The notes below the pieces were generated by a model. It did no database searches, had not been told where the DNA came from, and saw only the letters and a program-made list of their open reading frames with translations. 64,000 nt of DNA from Xylocopilactobacillus apicola (lineage in GTDB: Bacteria; Bacillota; Bacilli; Lactobacillales; Lactobacillaceae): contig NZ_AP026802.1 in assembly GCF_033095985.1 (NCBI RefSeq), positions 310,001 to 374,000 on the forward strand. Reading direction: 5' to 3'. Shown piece after piece: positions 13,117 through 22,813 of this stretch (within the stretch, counting starts at the first letter, position 1; each line of letters starts with the position of its first letter). The translations under genes and the position numbers were made by a program.

Positions 13117-15370
13117 GAAGAATGCTCTAGCATTATTTTTTTTAGCAATACTCAATGTTGTGATTGTCGCAGCAGCAGTTCCCGGATTTGTTGATATCAA
13201 TCTACCAGACACCAAAGCAATTGTTTTGAAGAAAATCCTCTTTATTGATTTTTATTTGTTTATAGTTGCAATGGCATTTTACTTAGGAGCTAAAAAACGG
13301 CGCTGGTGGGGATTTGTCAGCTGGATTTTTGGCTTCGTTTCCCAACTTTTCTTGCTTTTTCTACTATTTCCTAGTCAGGCTGGGCATAATTGGTTTAAAG
13401 TATTTGGAGCAGAAGTCAGCCGTGAATTGAGCAGTTTGTGGGGCTTTAATTTTGTTGTGATGCCGACGGTTTTAGCGACGATTATTGTCCTTTTTTTCGC
13501 CACTTTGATTTTGGGATTTGGAATTTATTGCGATCTGTGGTACATAACATTTCCGCTAGTTCTGACTTATATTCTGTCGATTACGGTCTTCGATAGCCAC
13601 GATCACTGGGTGGCAGCGATTGTGATTTTGCTTTGTTTTGCTCTACAAATTTTTATGGTTACCAACTATCAGGAGATTTTTGTCAGCAAAAAACCGCATT
13701 TAGGGTTATTGGTGCTCGCTTTTTTGGTGCTCGCTATTTCACTTGGCGGGGGAATAATTTTTCGCAAGACTTTTGTGAATTTGACCAAAGTCGTTGATGG
13801 ACCAGGGGTGCGGGTGCGAAATAAGCTCAACACGCTGGGATTCTATCAAACAATTAATGAACAAACGCAAAATAATCCCGAAGCCAGAAAGGCAGGATTT
13901 TCAATCAACAGTCGCGAACTTGGGGGACCTATGCTCGATAACAACCGATTGGTTTATACAGTTTGGGAGAAACAGCCGAATTATCTGCGCATCGATACGA
14001 AGCATAACTACTCTGGGCGCGGGTTTAACGATAACGAAACTTTAGGGAGCGAATTGTCGGGGCGCACGCTTTTGCTTGATGAGGTTAAGCTGCCAACTAA
14101 AGGGACTCGAAGCTCAATCAAAATTATTTATAGCAATACTATGAAGGCGGCGGTTAACCAGTTTATTCCGCAAGTTTACGGGAAAATTTCGATTGATTTT
14201 GGCAGCCAGAAGATTAATTCAGCCACACATAATATGGAAAATTCTCTTTTGCAATATGATAATTCTAAAAGCAGAACTTCCCAATTTAGCTATGAAGTAA
14301 ACTATTATGATGTCTCAAATGATAATATCAAAAAGAATACCGGAGGCGAGATCCCGGAAGATGTCCAGAAGATGTACACGCAGCTGCCAAAGAAATTGCC
14401 GTCGCGGGTCAATGAATTAGCCCAACAGGTCACAAAAAGTAAGGATAATCAGCTCGATAAAGTGCTGGCGCTGCAAAATTATTTGAAGACAAATTCACGC
14501 TTCACTTATTCACGTCTTGAAGCTCAGAGAACACCCGCGGGCCATGACTTTGTTGATTATTTTCTCTTTGATCATCCGGTCGGTTATTGCGACAATTTTG
14601 CCACTTCAATGGTGGTAATGCTTCGCACGCTAGGTATTCCAGCGCGTTATGCCGAAGGATTTTCGCCTGGGACCTCCAAGCAGAAGATTGGGGATAATTA
14701 CGAATACGAGATTAGAAACAACAACGCTCACAGCTGGCCGGAGGTTTACTTTGCCCAGATTGGCTGGGTTCCGTTTGAACCGACGCCAGGCTTTCGAGGT
14801 CGTGGCAAGGATTCAGATAATTCTTCTTCAGTCGATGATTTAACGGCGAAGGGTTCCAGCCAGACCTCTAGTGGCTCTAATAGCTCTGAGACAAGTTCAA
14901 GTAGTGGTTCAACGAGTTCTTCGACTAGTAAGTCCACGAAAAGTTCGACTAGCAGCCTCTCGAAGAAGTCAGCTCCCAAGACGCCGCCGCACAAGCCTAA
15001 TCCGTTCTTGCCGTGGATACTGTCAATAATGGCACTCGTTTTGATTGTTGCGCTCTTTATTTTCCGCCAGACTTTCTATTGGCTTTTCTTAGGAATTGTG
15101 TTTGCGGGAGGAAGGTGGCCTGAAAAATGCTATTTAACGATTTTGCGTTATTTTGAAGGACGTCTAAAACGCGAATCTGATGAACCGCTCGCTCAATATG
15201 CTAAGCGGGTGGGGATCCTTTATCCGCAGATTAACGATTTGTTTATTAAATCGACGCATCAGTACGAAGTGAAGATCTATGGAAATGAGGCTGAATCTAG
15301 TGAGTTGGGTTCAGTCTTACATGAATTGATAATTACGATGATGAAAAATCCACGGAGTTTGAGTAGTTAA
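13106..15370 (+). CDS. Membrane-anchored transglutaminase-like protein (TgpA-type)
   Basis: This is a 754-residue protein. About six hydrophobic segments fill residues 8-230 and an extracytoplasmic region follows. The transglutaminase core carries Cys495 in GYCDNFATSM and His542 in NNNAHSWPEV, with FEPTPGF in the third catalytic position. A Ser/Thr-rich linker of roughly 60 residues (about 565-625) leads to another membrane helix and a cytoplasmic DUF4129-like tail. This is the TgpA-type architecture, found with MoxR and DUF58. Family members are thought to act on cell-surface proteins or peptidoglycan peptides; the substrate is not known. The gene ends the operon before a terminator. Confidence 0.9.
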   Translation: MKIKKNALALFFLAILNVVIVAAAVPGFVDINLPDTKAIVLKKILFIDFYLFIVAMAFYLGAKKRRWWGFVSWIFGFVSQLFLLFLLFPSQAGHNWFKVFGAEVSRELSSLWGFNFVVMPTVLATIIVLFFATLILGFGIYCDLWYITFPLVLTYILSITVFDSHDHWVAAIVILLCFALQIFMVTNYQEIFVSKKPHLGLLVLAFLVLAISLGGGIIFRKTFVNLTKVVDGPGVRVRNKLNTLGFYQTINEQTQNNPEARKAGFSINSRELGGPMLDNNRLVYTVWEKQPNYLRIDTKHNYSGRGFNDNETLGSELSGRTLLLDEVKLPTKGTRSSIKIIYSNTMKAAVNQFIPQVYGKISIDFGSQKINSATHNMENSLLQYDNSKSRTSQFSYEVNYYDVSNDNIKKNTGGEIPEDVQKMYTQLPKKLPSRVNELAQQVTKSKDNQLDKVLALQNYLKTNSRFTYSRLEAQRTPAGHDFVDYFLFDHPVGYCDNFATSMVVMLRTLGIPARYAEGFSPGTSKQKIGDNYEYEIRNNNAHSWPEVYFAQIGWVPFEPTPGFRGRGKDSDNSSSVDDLTAKGSSQTSSGSNSSETSSSSGSTSSSTSKSTKSSTSSLSKKSAPKTPPHKPNPFLPWILSIMALVLIVALFIFRQTFYWLFLGIVFAGGRWPEKCYLTILRYFEGRLKRESDEPLAQYAKRVGILYPQINDLFIKSTHQYEVKIYGNEAESSELGSVLHELIITMMKNPRSLSS

Positions 15371-15396
15371 GCTGGTTTAGAGACCAGCTATTTTTG
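15370..15396 (+). terminator. Terminator of the MoxR-DUF58-transglutaminase operon
   Basis: AGCTGGT (15370-15376) pairs with ACCAGCT (15383-15389), followed by ATTTTTG. It overlaps the last base of the stop codon. Confidence 0.8.
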
Positions 15397-15398
15397 TG

Positions 15399-15421
15399 CA
15401 AAAAAATACCCCGCAACGGGG
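15399..15421 (-). terminator. Terminator of the glycosyltransferase gene
   Basis: CCCCG (15409-15413) and CGGGG (15417-15421) form a compact hairpin. On the minus strand it is followed by a T-rich run (the A-rich stretch 15400-15406). Confidence 0.8.
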
Positions 15422-15433
15422 CAGAATTCAATT

Positions 15434-16978
15434 TTATTCAACAGGTTCTTCGTGGTTCAAGACTTGTTGCCACATTTGCCAAACTGCATCAGGATAAAAC
15501 CGGGAAGCAGATTCATAAGCTCTTGTACTCAAAGTCTTTTGAAGGAATGGATCTTTTAGGATATTGATGAAAATTTTTGCCATTTCTTTATAGTCGCCCT
15601 CTTTGATCAGGTAACCATTCTCGCCTTCTTCAATGATTTGAGGCGCACCGTATTTGATGTCATAAGCGACGATTGGCACTCCGTGGTTGATCGCCTCAAC
15701 CATCGAAAGGGGCGCACCTTCAACTTTGGAGGTGTTAGCTAAACAGATTGAGTGATCGTAAACTTCGGCGATATTTTTCGTATAACCGCGTAAACGAACG
15801 GTTTCTTGCAAACCAAAACGATTGATGGCGATCAGTAATTTATTTACTTCGAAATCATTCATCGCATAGCCCCAGATATCTAGCTTGGCATCGGGAATTT
15901 CTTTGTGGACAATGTTGAAAGCTTTGACCATATCCTCAAGCCTTTTTTCCGGTGAAAGTCGGGCAACTGCTAAAATTGTTTTATGGTCACGCTGTTCAAA
16001 ATCAGCATAAGGAATTTCTGGGTCTGCGATCCCAACTGAGACAGAGTAAACTCTAGTATCAACGCCAGAGAATCTTGCTCTTAGATCAAGCTGTTGCTGG
16101 TGAGTCGGGACAATAAATCCGTCGAAAAGTGCAGCGTGACGGAGTCCGTACTCATAGTTTTCGTTGAGGCGTGAATGCATAACATCATGAGGATCGTAAG
16201 CATGCCCACTGTGAATCATCATGTATTTATACGCTGGCGTCTTCATTTTGGCGACGGAGTGAGTTAATTCCATCCGATCAGAGAAGAAGTTATTGACTTT
16301 CTCTCCGTGACCGTATGCAAGGTTTAAGTCATCGAGGAATTTAGTCTGAAATTCATCAGTACTACCGAGAACGGTAGTTTCACCTTGATATTTAACCATG
16401 ATCGAGCTGACTTTTTGAACTCCACGAGGATAAATTGTCTTGATCTCAATTACGACGTTGCCATCAAGATCGAAGTATTCCTCGAAAATTGGGCGGCGCT
16501 TGTCATCAATAGTAGTTCTTGAAGACAAGAATCCACGTTCGTCGTAATAATCATATTTTTTGAAGCTTTGGCCATCGGGCTCCATATAGATAAATGAAGT
16601 AATTTGACCATTACCTGTATTGGTTTGAATGATGTAATTCTTCTTTTCGTCGTCCTTATCCACAACGCGATAAGCTAGATCGGTCTGACCATTTGGTCCG
16701 AGAAATGTTACTTCGTATTGCTCATTATCTTGATATTGTTTGATGGTGTTTTCTTTTTTCTCAGTCTCATGAGTGCCTTGGTAGAAGTCAAAGGCATTGA
16801 TATGCTGATCATTTGGAATTCCGTTGATCTTAAGGACAGTGTGGGTGTTAGTCCAATGTTTAACCGTTACGATCATTGCCTGGCCACCTTCGCTGTTAAA
16901 AAGATGCAGGCGCTTGATTTGGGCATGCTCGATTCCTGACATGCTGGTAGAAACGTTATTAGTGATAAAAAAATTCAT
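15434..16978 (-). CDS. GT4-family glycosyltransferase (TagE/TarM/GtfA-like)
   Basis: The 514-residue protein has an N-terminal beta-rich region of about 200 residues, as in the TarM/TagE/GtfA group. A GT-B catalytic half follows: ILAVARLSPEKRLEDMV, LDIWGYAMNDFEV, and the EX7E motif EGAPLSMVE near residue 420 followed by HGVPIVAYD. Related enzymes glucosylate wall teichoic acids or serine-rich adhesins. Ser-rich surface proteins and tagO occur in the same window, but no direct link to this enzyme is visible. There is no signal peptide, so it should act in the cytoplasm. Ribosome binding site AGAGGAG. It is transcribed alone and ends at a strong hairpin. Confidence 0.85.
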   Translation of the reverse strand: MNFFITNNVSTSMSGIEHAQIKRLHLFNSEGGQAMIVTVKHWTNTHTVLKINGIPNDQHINAFDFYQGTHETEKKENTIKQYQDNEQYEVTFLGPNGQTDLAYRVVDKDDEKKNYIIQTNTGNGQITSFIYMEPDGQSFKKYDYYDERGFLSSRTTIDDKRRPIFEEYFDLDGNVVIEIKTIYPRGVQKVSSIMVKYQGETTVLGSTDEFQTKFLDDLNLAYGHGEKVNNFFSDRMELTHSVAKMKTPAYKYMMIHSGHAYDPHDVMHSRLNENYEYGLRHAALFDGFIVPTHQQQLDLRARFSGVDTRVYSVSVGIADPEIPYADFEQRDHKTILAVARLSPEKRLEDMVKAFNIVHKEIPDAKLDIWGYAMNDFEVNKLLIAINRFGLQETVRLRGYTKNIAEVYDHSICLANTSKVEGAPLSMVEAINHGVPIVAYDIKYGAPQIIEEGENGYLIKEGDYKEMAKIFINILKDPFLQKTLSTRAYESASRFYPDAVWQMWQQVLNHEEPVE

Positions 16979-17064
16979 ACTTAAGCTCCTCTTATTGTTG
17001 AAAACTATCTTTTATATTCTAGCCCATTCCAGCTCATGAATAAATCAATTTTTATAAATTATCA

Positions 17065-17769
17065 TTAGAAAAACTCGGCGGGAACGTTTTTGAGCTTCAA
17101 AGCCCAATCGGTGACGGGGTCTTTTCTTGTCAAAATTATCTCTAGAATTCGCTTAGCGAGGTTACCGTTGCGCGTTAAGATCGGTCCATGGAAATAAGTT
17201 CCAAAAACATTGCGATAAATTGCGCCTTCCGTACCATCTTCACCGTTATTTCCGTTTCCAGTGACAACGTTGCCGAGAGGGGATTCGTTCGAACCGAGAA
17301 ATGTTCTTCCTTGATGATTTTCAAATCCGTGGTATTTTTCGCCTGTTGTAATATTTTCGATTTCAATATCACCAATAAAACGTCCATCAGGCTGATTTAA
17401 AGTGTAGTGGGGCAATGCCTTAATTCCTTCGATCCGCTCGCCGTTTGCCATTAGAAAATAATCCCCCAGCATTTGATAGCCGCCACAAACTGCTAACATT
17501 GGGCCGTCATTTTCAATGTAATCTTTCATGTGTTTGGCTTTTGACTGAAAATCGGGGGCGAGAACTTTTTCTTCGTAATCTTGGCCACCGCCAAAAAGCA
17601 TAAAATCATATTGGCTGATTTCAAGCGGATCGCCAATTGAGACGACTTCATCATTTACGGCGATCCCGAGCTGCTTGGCATAATAACGTAGAGCTACGAT
17701 ATTGCCATAGTCACCATAGGTATTCATCATGTTTCCGTAAAGGTGAGCGATTTTAATTGTTAGATCCAT
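17065..17769 (-). CDS. gatD: Lipid II isoglutaminyl synthase, glutaminase subunit GatD
   Basis: GatD supplies ammonia to MurT, which amidates the D-glutamate of lipid II. The 234-residue protein is a class I glutamine amidotransferase-like domain, with the nucleophile Cys95 in MLAVCGGYQMLG and His194 in YFHGPIL. The IAHLYGNMMNTYGDYGN N-terminus is typical. Its ATG overlaps the murT stop (TAATG), so the two subunits are probably made in equal amounts. Confidence 0.95.
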   Translation of the reverse strand: MDLTIKIAHLYGNMMNTYGDYGNIVALRYYAKQLGIAVNDEVVSIGDPLEISQYDFMLFGGGQDYEEKVLAPDFQSKAKHMKDYIENDGPMLAVCGGYQMLGDYFLMANGERIEGIKALPHYTLNQPDGRFIGDIEIENITTGEKYHGFENHQGRTFLGSNESPLGNVVTGNGNNGEDGTEGAIYRNVFGTYFHGPILTRNGNLAKRILEIILTRKDPVTDWALKLKNVPAEFF

Positions 17770-19115
17770 TAGAATCCTCCTTTGATGTAGCCACTTGCTG
17801 CTAGTTGTTGTCTTAGTTGCAGCATCGCAGTATAGGTTGCAGCAAGATATACTTTTTTGGTGGGAGCAGTTTTGATTTTTTCAATGACTTGTTTGAGATC
17901 AGGGACTGGTTCTTCAATTTTAAAGTCAGCCATTTTTAGCCGGACGGAAATGTCGCGCCAGCGCTCGCCACCAGGAGTCACTTGCTTGACGTTAGCTTGA
18001 TGCAATTTCTCAAAATCAGTATCCCAAATCCACGAAGTATCAATCCCGTCAGCATAATTCGCATTTAAAAGGACAATCAGCGAAAATGGATCGGGTTCTG
18101 TCATCATCATATCAATGACCGCATTGGCTCCAACGGGATTCTTGACCAGAACGATTGTGAGTTCTTTGTCGCCAACGCTGATCGCTTCTTGGCGGCCAAA
18201 AATCTGTTGGTTTTGTTCAAATGCGTCTTTAATTGTTGCAGGAGAAATTCCTAATTCCCGCGCCAAAGAATAAGCTGCCAGCGCATTATAAATATTGTAA
18301 AGACCACCAATTTCAATTTTAAATGGATGTGTATCAATTTCAAATTTAGAGAATTTTGGGGTCAACTCGTCGACCTTGGTGACGCAATATTTAAGCGGTG
18401 GTCGTTTGAAATCGTCAGTAACCGAATAGTAGGACCCAAGATTAGCATAAGTTAAAAAGCGATAATGGAGAATACTGTTGTCAGTCGGCGAAAGAATTCC
18501 GTCAGTGTTAGATGGAGCTGGAAGCGAATGATCAGCTGAATCATGGTTGAAGCCATAATAAACTTCAGGGTTACTAGGTTTATCACGTTGGAAGATGGGG
18601 GAGTCACCATTAACGATCACCGTCGACTCCGGAGCTTTTTTGATTCCGGCCAGAATTTTATCATAAATTGTGTAAATTTCGCCGTAACGATCCATTTGAT
18701 CACGAAAAATATTCGTTAAGACGAAAAATTTCGGCTTGAGAGATTCGGTGACAACTTCCACGTTGGCCTCGTCTACTTCTAAGATCGCAATTAATTTGTC
18801 AGCCGGATGGCTCGGAGTTTGCGTAATAATCGTATCAACAATTCCTTGGATCATATTTGAACCAGATGAGTTGGTGATGACCTGGTAACCCGCATTAGTT
18901 AAAATTTTGGTGCAAAGGGCAGTCGTTAAAGTTTTGCCGTTAGTGCCAGTCACAATTACCACATCAAGATTTTGATTGAGATCTTTAAGCAAGTTCGGTT
19001 GAATCTTTAGTGCGATCTTACCTGGCAAAGCAGTACCGCTGCGGTGTAAGACTTTTTGTAAAATAAAACGGCTGGTTGTAGCAGAGAAAATTGCTAAACG
19101 AGTTCTAAAGTTCAT
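17769..19115 (-). CDS. murT: Lipid II isoglutaminyl synthase, Mur-ligase subunit MurT, lacking zinc-ribbon cysteines
   Basis: MurT is the ATP-dependent ligase subunit that amidates lipid II stem peptides. The 448-residue protein has the Mur P-loop VTGTNGKT near residue 60, LEVDEANVEVV, the central-domain FGRQEAI and the C-terminal MurT-specific domain. In characterised MurT proteins a small four-cysteine zinc ribbon is inserted in the middle domain. Here the matching stretch reads SPTD (209-212) and SVTD (231-234) around a conserved HYRFLTYANLGSYY core, so both C-x2-C pairs have become S-x2-D. The remaining fold looks intact. A -10 box TATAAT is at 19147-19152 (minus strand). The operon is murT-gatD. 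Confidence 0.94.
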   Translation of the reverse strand: MNFRTRLAIFSATTSRFILQKVLHRSGTALPGKIALKIQPNLLKDLNQNLDVVIVTGTNGKTLTTALCTKILTNAGYQVITNSSGSNMIQGIVDTIITQTPSHPADKLIAILEVDEANVEVVTESLKPKFFVLTNIFRDQMDRYGEIYTIYDKILAGIKKAPESTVIVNGDSPIFQRDKPSNPEVYYGFNHDSADHSLPAPSNTDGILSPTDNSILHYRFLTYANLGSYYSVTDDFKRPPLKYCVTKVDELTPKFSKFEIDTHPFKIEIGGLYNIYNALAAYSLARELGISPATIKDAFEQNQQIFGRQEAISVGDKELTIVLVKNPVGANAVIDMMMTEPDPFSLIVLLNANYADGIDTSWIWDTDFEKLHQANVKQVTPGGERWRDISVRLKMADFKIEEPVPDLKQVIEKIKTAPTKKVYLAATYTAMLQLRQQLAASGYIKGGF

Positions 19116-19146
19116 TTAAGATGGCTCCTGATAAGTATTTCCCTCT

Positions 19147-19152
19147 ATTATA
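19147..19152 (-). promoter_or_regulatory. -10 box upstream of murT-gatD
   Basis: TATAAT on the minus strand lies 31 bp before the murT ATG. No good -35 box at standard spacing is seen. Confidence 0.4.
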
Positions 19153-19303
19153 ATTTTTTTAGGTGCAAGTTGCGAGACAATAATTTTTTAATTTTTGTTC
19201 ATGATTTGTTCACAAATTTTAGCTATATTAATGAAGTCGAAATCAAACAGCCAGAATTTGATTTTTGATAATTCTCCTAGAAGTAATTTATGAAATTAGA
19301 CGG

Positions 19304-19332
19304 ATCACTACTGACTCAGTAGTGATTTTTTC
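19304..19332 (+). terminator. Strong hairpin terminator not attached to any gene
   Basis: ATCACTACTGA and TCAGTAGTGAT (19304-19326) are perfectly complementary around one C and are followed by T6. No protein-coding gene precedes it on the plus strand between murT and this point, so a short untranslated RNA from 19160-19330 is possible. Confidence 0.65.
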
Positions 19333-19370
19333 TTGACGGAGGGACATTATTTAGGTATTCTAGTATTTGC

Positions 19371-19442
19371 GCGGGATTAGTGTAATGGATCGCACGTAGG
19401 ATTCCGATTCCTGAAATCTGGGTTCGACTCCCAGGTCCCGCA
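19371..19442 (+). tRNA. tRNA-Arg (anticodon CCG)
   Basis: The 72-nt cloverleaf has acceptor GCGGGAT/GTCCCGC (one T:G pair) with discriminator A and D-stem GTGT/GCAC. The anticodon stem is TAGGA/TCCTG with loop TTCCGAT, which gives anticodon CCG. The T-arm is CTGGG-TTCGACT-CCCAG. The 3' CCA is not encoded. A terminator follows at 19477. The accessory surface-protein cluster begins just downstream, but I see no duplicated 3' end of this tRNA at the far side of the cluster. Confidence 0.93.
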
Positions 19443-19476
19443 TCTGAGTTCAGATGAAACATCAATTACTACAAAG

Positions 19477-19513
19477 AGCCGTCTTTACCGAAGTGGATAA
19501 GGACGGCTTTTTG
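19477..19513 (+). terminator. Terminator downstream of tRNA-Arg
   Basis: AGCCGTC (19477-19483) pairs with GACGGCT (19502-19508), followed by a T run to 19512. Confidence 0.75.
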
Positions 19514-19615
19514 TTGCATAACTTCCTTAACACTTAAAGAATACAGGCTCAGCAACTTTGTTCTACTATTTCAGATTTTTTTTACAAAAAGCGAAATCAA
19601 AAATCATAAGAAGTC

Positions 19616-19624
19616 TGGTATACT
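19616..19624 (+). promoter_or_regulatory. Extended -10 promoter of the first WxL/BspA gene (shared family promoter)
   Basis: TGGTATACT (TATACT at 19619-19624) lies 44 bp before the start. The same TGNTATACT element precedes the other two paralogs at 22761 and 27043. In all three it follows an A/T-rich stretch with a T6-T9 run about 35-50 bp upstream, which suggests common regulation. Confidence 0.6.
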
Positions 19625-19668
19625 ATCGATAATTAGTAGAGAATTAAGATCAGAAAGAGGAGATGTCG

Positions 19669-22610
19669 ATGAACTTAGCGAAAAAGCTATGCTATATCTT
19701 GTCAATATCAAGTTTGCTTTTGCCCCTGCTGTTTGTTTTGAACTTTAAACAGGACAGTAAGGCAGGAGATTTCCCGTCTAATGTAGCAAATTCGCGCAAT
19801 GATAACGTTTCCAGGGGGGGGGATCTTATAAACCTTTAGGAAATGATTTAATCGCTCCGTTTGGTCAGATTCAGCCGCGAGATTTTTCGACGGTAGTTAA
19901 TCCAGGAGATTTTCGCCTGAACGCTGAAAGCAAATTTAATAACGGACGGAGTTTTGTGAGTTTGAATTGGGATCGGGTTCCCAATGCGTCAGATGGCTAC
20001 ATTGTAGAGCGAACAACTGACGGATATACTTGGACGATTCCTCCGACCAACTACGGTAAGCATATTAAGGTTCTAAATGTTTATCCGACTAATGGCGGAA
20101 CCCGTTACAACTTTTTGAAATCTTGGATGGACCAGATCGACCCAACCTCGGGGCAACCAGTGTCGATGGGCTTAATTGATGTTGATGAGGTTGCATTAGT
20201 CGATTTTAACGTAAATCCTGATCAATATTTAAAAAATAGTGACGGTCTATATCAGTATGATGGAATTTTCTTTGGTTCGGCTGATAGTAACGGTGGGTGG
20301 CAAGACTACAATGATTTGACAACTACCTCTCAGCCAAAAGTTGCGGCTTTTGCCGACACTGGTCGTTCAATAGTTTTGGGACACGATACGATTACTACGT
20401 ATGAGGGTCCGTACATGAATCATGATAATTTCGGGAAATTTAGATCGAAACTTGGTCTTAAGTTTCCCCGAGAAATCACGGCTGACGGTAATACTTATGA
20501 CGGTACGACTTGGCCGGGAACTGATCGGGTGAAATTCGTAAATGATGGAATCTTGAATCAGTACCCGCATTATCTTGATAGCACAGCGATTTATAGTATT
20601 TCGAAATCTCATACGGTGAGTCAGTTTTTTATGTATGATAGTGGCGCAACTAAATGGATGGAATTTTCAGCAGGAAATTCGTCTTTTGGTGGGAAAACTA
20701 ATTATGTGTTAGATTCAAACGGCAATAAAATTGGGGATAATAACTGGTATTTGGTCACCAAAAATAATTATGCGATGATTCAGACGGGACACACAACAGG
20801 GGAGTGTACGCCAGACGAAGCAAAAATTATTGCTAACATGTTGTATTATACGAGTACGCTAAATACAACAACTGAAGGTGCTGACTACACGGTCAAAGAT
20901 ACCGTTGCACCTGATTTGCCGACAGTAAATTATACTTCCCAGGTTGGTGATCTGTGGAATTTTAATATTGGTGCGATTGATCGAGGACCAGACTATACGT
21001 ACCGAGTTAAAGCTAATACTGATAATGGAATGAAGACCTCAGATGAGGTCAAGGTACCGGTGTCAAGCGGTATTAAAGGATATATCTACTTGTTAGATAC
21101 TGATCCTAATGGTGCCCCAGCAGTGACGAAGGATCCCGTGACAGGGAACGTAACGAACATTAATCTTACTCCAACTAATGGAAGTCAGGCTAGTTTGTCG
21201 TTAAATGTGCCAGATCCAGCTGGTAAATATTTGCACGTCATCGCAGTCGATAATGCCAATAATGTTTCGGCAGTAAAAACGGTCATCGTATCAGAACTAA
21301 AGTGGTGGGAAATTGATCCGATTACTAAAGTTTTAACCATTTTTCCACATGAGTTAAATGGAGCAAATGATACATCGGGTGCCTCAGTTTGGCCTTGGCA
21401 TGATCAAGCGGCGGATATTACAAAAGTAGTACTTAAGCCAGGAGTAACAGCTCGTGGGTCGCTTCACAATTTATTTGCTGATCTTACTTCAGCTACTTCA
21501 ATTGAAGGTATTGCTGATTTAAACACCGCCAACGTCACTGATATGAACGCAATGTTTGCGCATTGCCAAAGTTTAACTAGTCTTGATGTTAGTCGTTTTG
21601 ATACAGCGAATGTAACGGACATGAATAGTATGTTTAACTACTGCACAGGGTTAACTAGTTTAAATGTAAGCAGCTTTGTTACGGATCATGTTACTAGTAT
21701 GCGAGGCATGTTTCAAGCCTGCACGGGCATCACAGAGTTGAATCTAAATAATTTCAATACAGGTCTAGTCCAAGATTTCAGTTACATGTTTAATGAGATG
21801 CACGAATTAAAGAAATTAAATGTAACAAGCTTCAATACAACAAGTGCAACTGATATGACGGTTATGTTTGCTCATATGTGGGTATTGCCGAGTCTAGATA
21901 TTAGTAGTTTTAACACAAGTAACGTTACTGCGATGAGCTCGATGTTTGATGGGAGCCCAAAACTCTGGCATTTAGTTATTGGAGCGGGCTCGCAGCTCCT
22001 TAACAATTGTGGCTTAACAGATCCAGTTGAGGAGACTGTCATTAATGATGCGGGTCAAAGTTATTATGTAACTGCTAATCAGTGGCGAGAAGTTGGGGGT
22101 GGTTCACTACACGATCCTATGGGAACAGCAAAAAATGCTGCTCAAATTATTGCTGATTCTCAAACAGGAATAGGTAAACGTATTTACGTTTGGGATCAAA
22201 TGGGGACTCAGAGACTTTCAACTACTACGGGAATTGACTTCGGAACTCATCAAGCGCCACGTCATTCAGAAGAATATGTTACTTCTATCCAAAGTTTTAA
22301 TATATCCGATAATCGTAATGGTAGGACAGGGAAACTGTGGCGCGTCGAGGCGGCAATTTCGAAGCCATTCGAACATGTTTTGGACAGTACTAAGAAAATT
22401 GCTGGTAATCCACTTTATTATCACAGTGGCGGATCTACGACCAACCTTACTTCAACCGCTCAATCGATATATAACGGTGCTGCAGGAAGTGGATATCGAG
22501 ACACTTTGAACATTCCTTGGAGTTTGAGTTTTAAGATGAAGCGCACTGATATACCAATTCCTGGTCAGTATCAAGCAACTGTAATGTACACATTAGTGAA
22601 TATTCCTTAA
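19669..22610 (+). CDS. WxL-domain BspA-type leucine-rich repeat surface protein 1, poly-G phase variable (OFF here)
   Basis: The gene starts at ATG 19669 (AGGAG six bases upstream) with a signal peptide, MNLAKKLCYILSISS onward, cleaved near KAGDFPS. The frame then meets nine G (19814-19822) and stops at 19837, giving a 56-residue peptide. The long downstream frame is open from 19806 through the G run, so 10 or 7 G would give one protein (980 residues with 10 G). Downstream parts, in numbering for the restored protein, are as follows. Residues 130-404 form a module with LNVYP, GIFFGSADSNGGW and GRSIVLGHDT, resembling DUF5057. A short Ig/Fn3-like piece comes next. At about 617-764 are 5-6 BspA-type repeats (NVTDMNxMF). 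The C-terminal 125 residues form a WxL-like domain with TGKLWRVEAA and a final YTLVNIP. WxL proteins bind peptidoglycan noncovalently. The third paralog shares this layout. Confidence 0.82.
19814..19822 (+). repeat. G9 homopolymer: putative phase-variation switch
   Basis: Nine consecutive G follow codons for signal peptide and ...NDNVS. The upstream frame (starting 19669) and the downstream frame differ by one base here. Insertion of one G or loss of two joins them. The downstream frame has a stop at 19803-19805, so the frame change must fall between 19806 and about 19837, in or beside the tract. Confidence 0.8.
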
Positions 22611-22618
22611 AACAGCGG

Positions 22619-22647
22619 CTATCCTGGATTTTTAGGATAGTTTTTTG
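22619..22647 (+). terminator. Terminator of the first WxL/BspA gene
   Basis: CTATCCT (22619-22625) pairs with AGGATAG (22634-22640), followed by T6. Confidence 0.85.
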
Positions 22648-22760
22648 TTTGTCAGCGACAGAAATGATTGCTTTTAAGACAAGGAGCGGGTTAAAAAAAT
22701 AGATGATTTATTATTTCGAAATTTTTTTATAAAAAAAGGAATCTAAATTAATAATAAATC

Positions 22761-22769
22761 TGATATACT
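22761..22769 (+). promoter_or_regulatory. Extended -10 promoter of the second WxL/BspA gene
   Basis: TGATATACT (TATACT at 22764-22769) lies 44 bp before ATG 22814. Element and spacing match the first paralog. Confidence 0.6.
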
Positions 22770-22813
22770 AACATTAATTGAATAGTTTGAACACAAATGG
22801 TAGGGAGATGACG

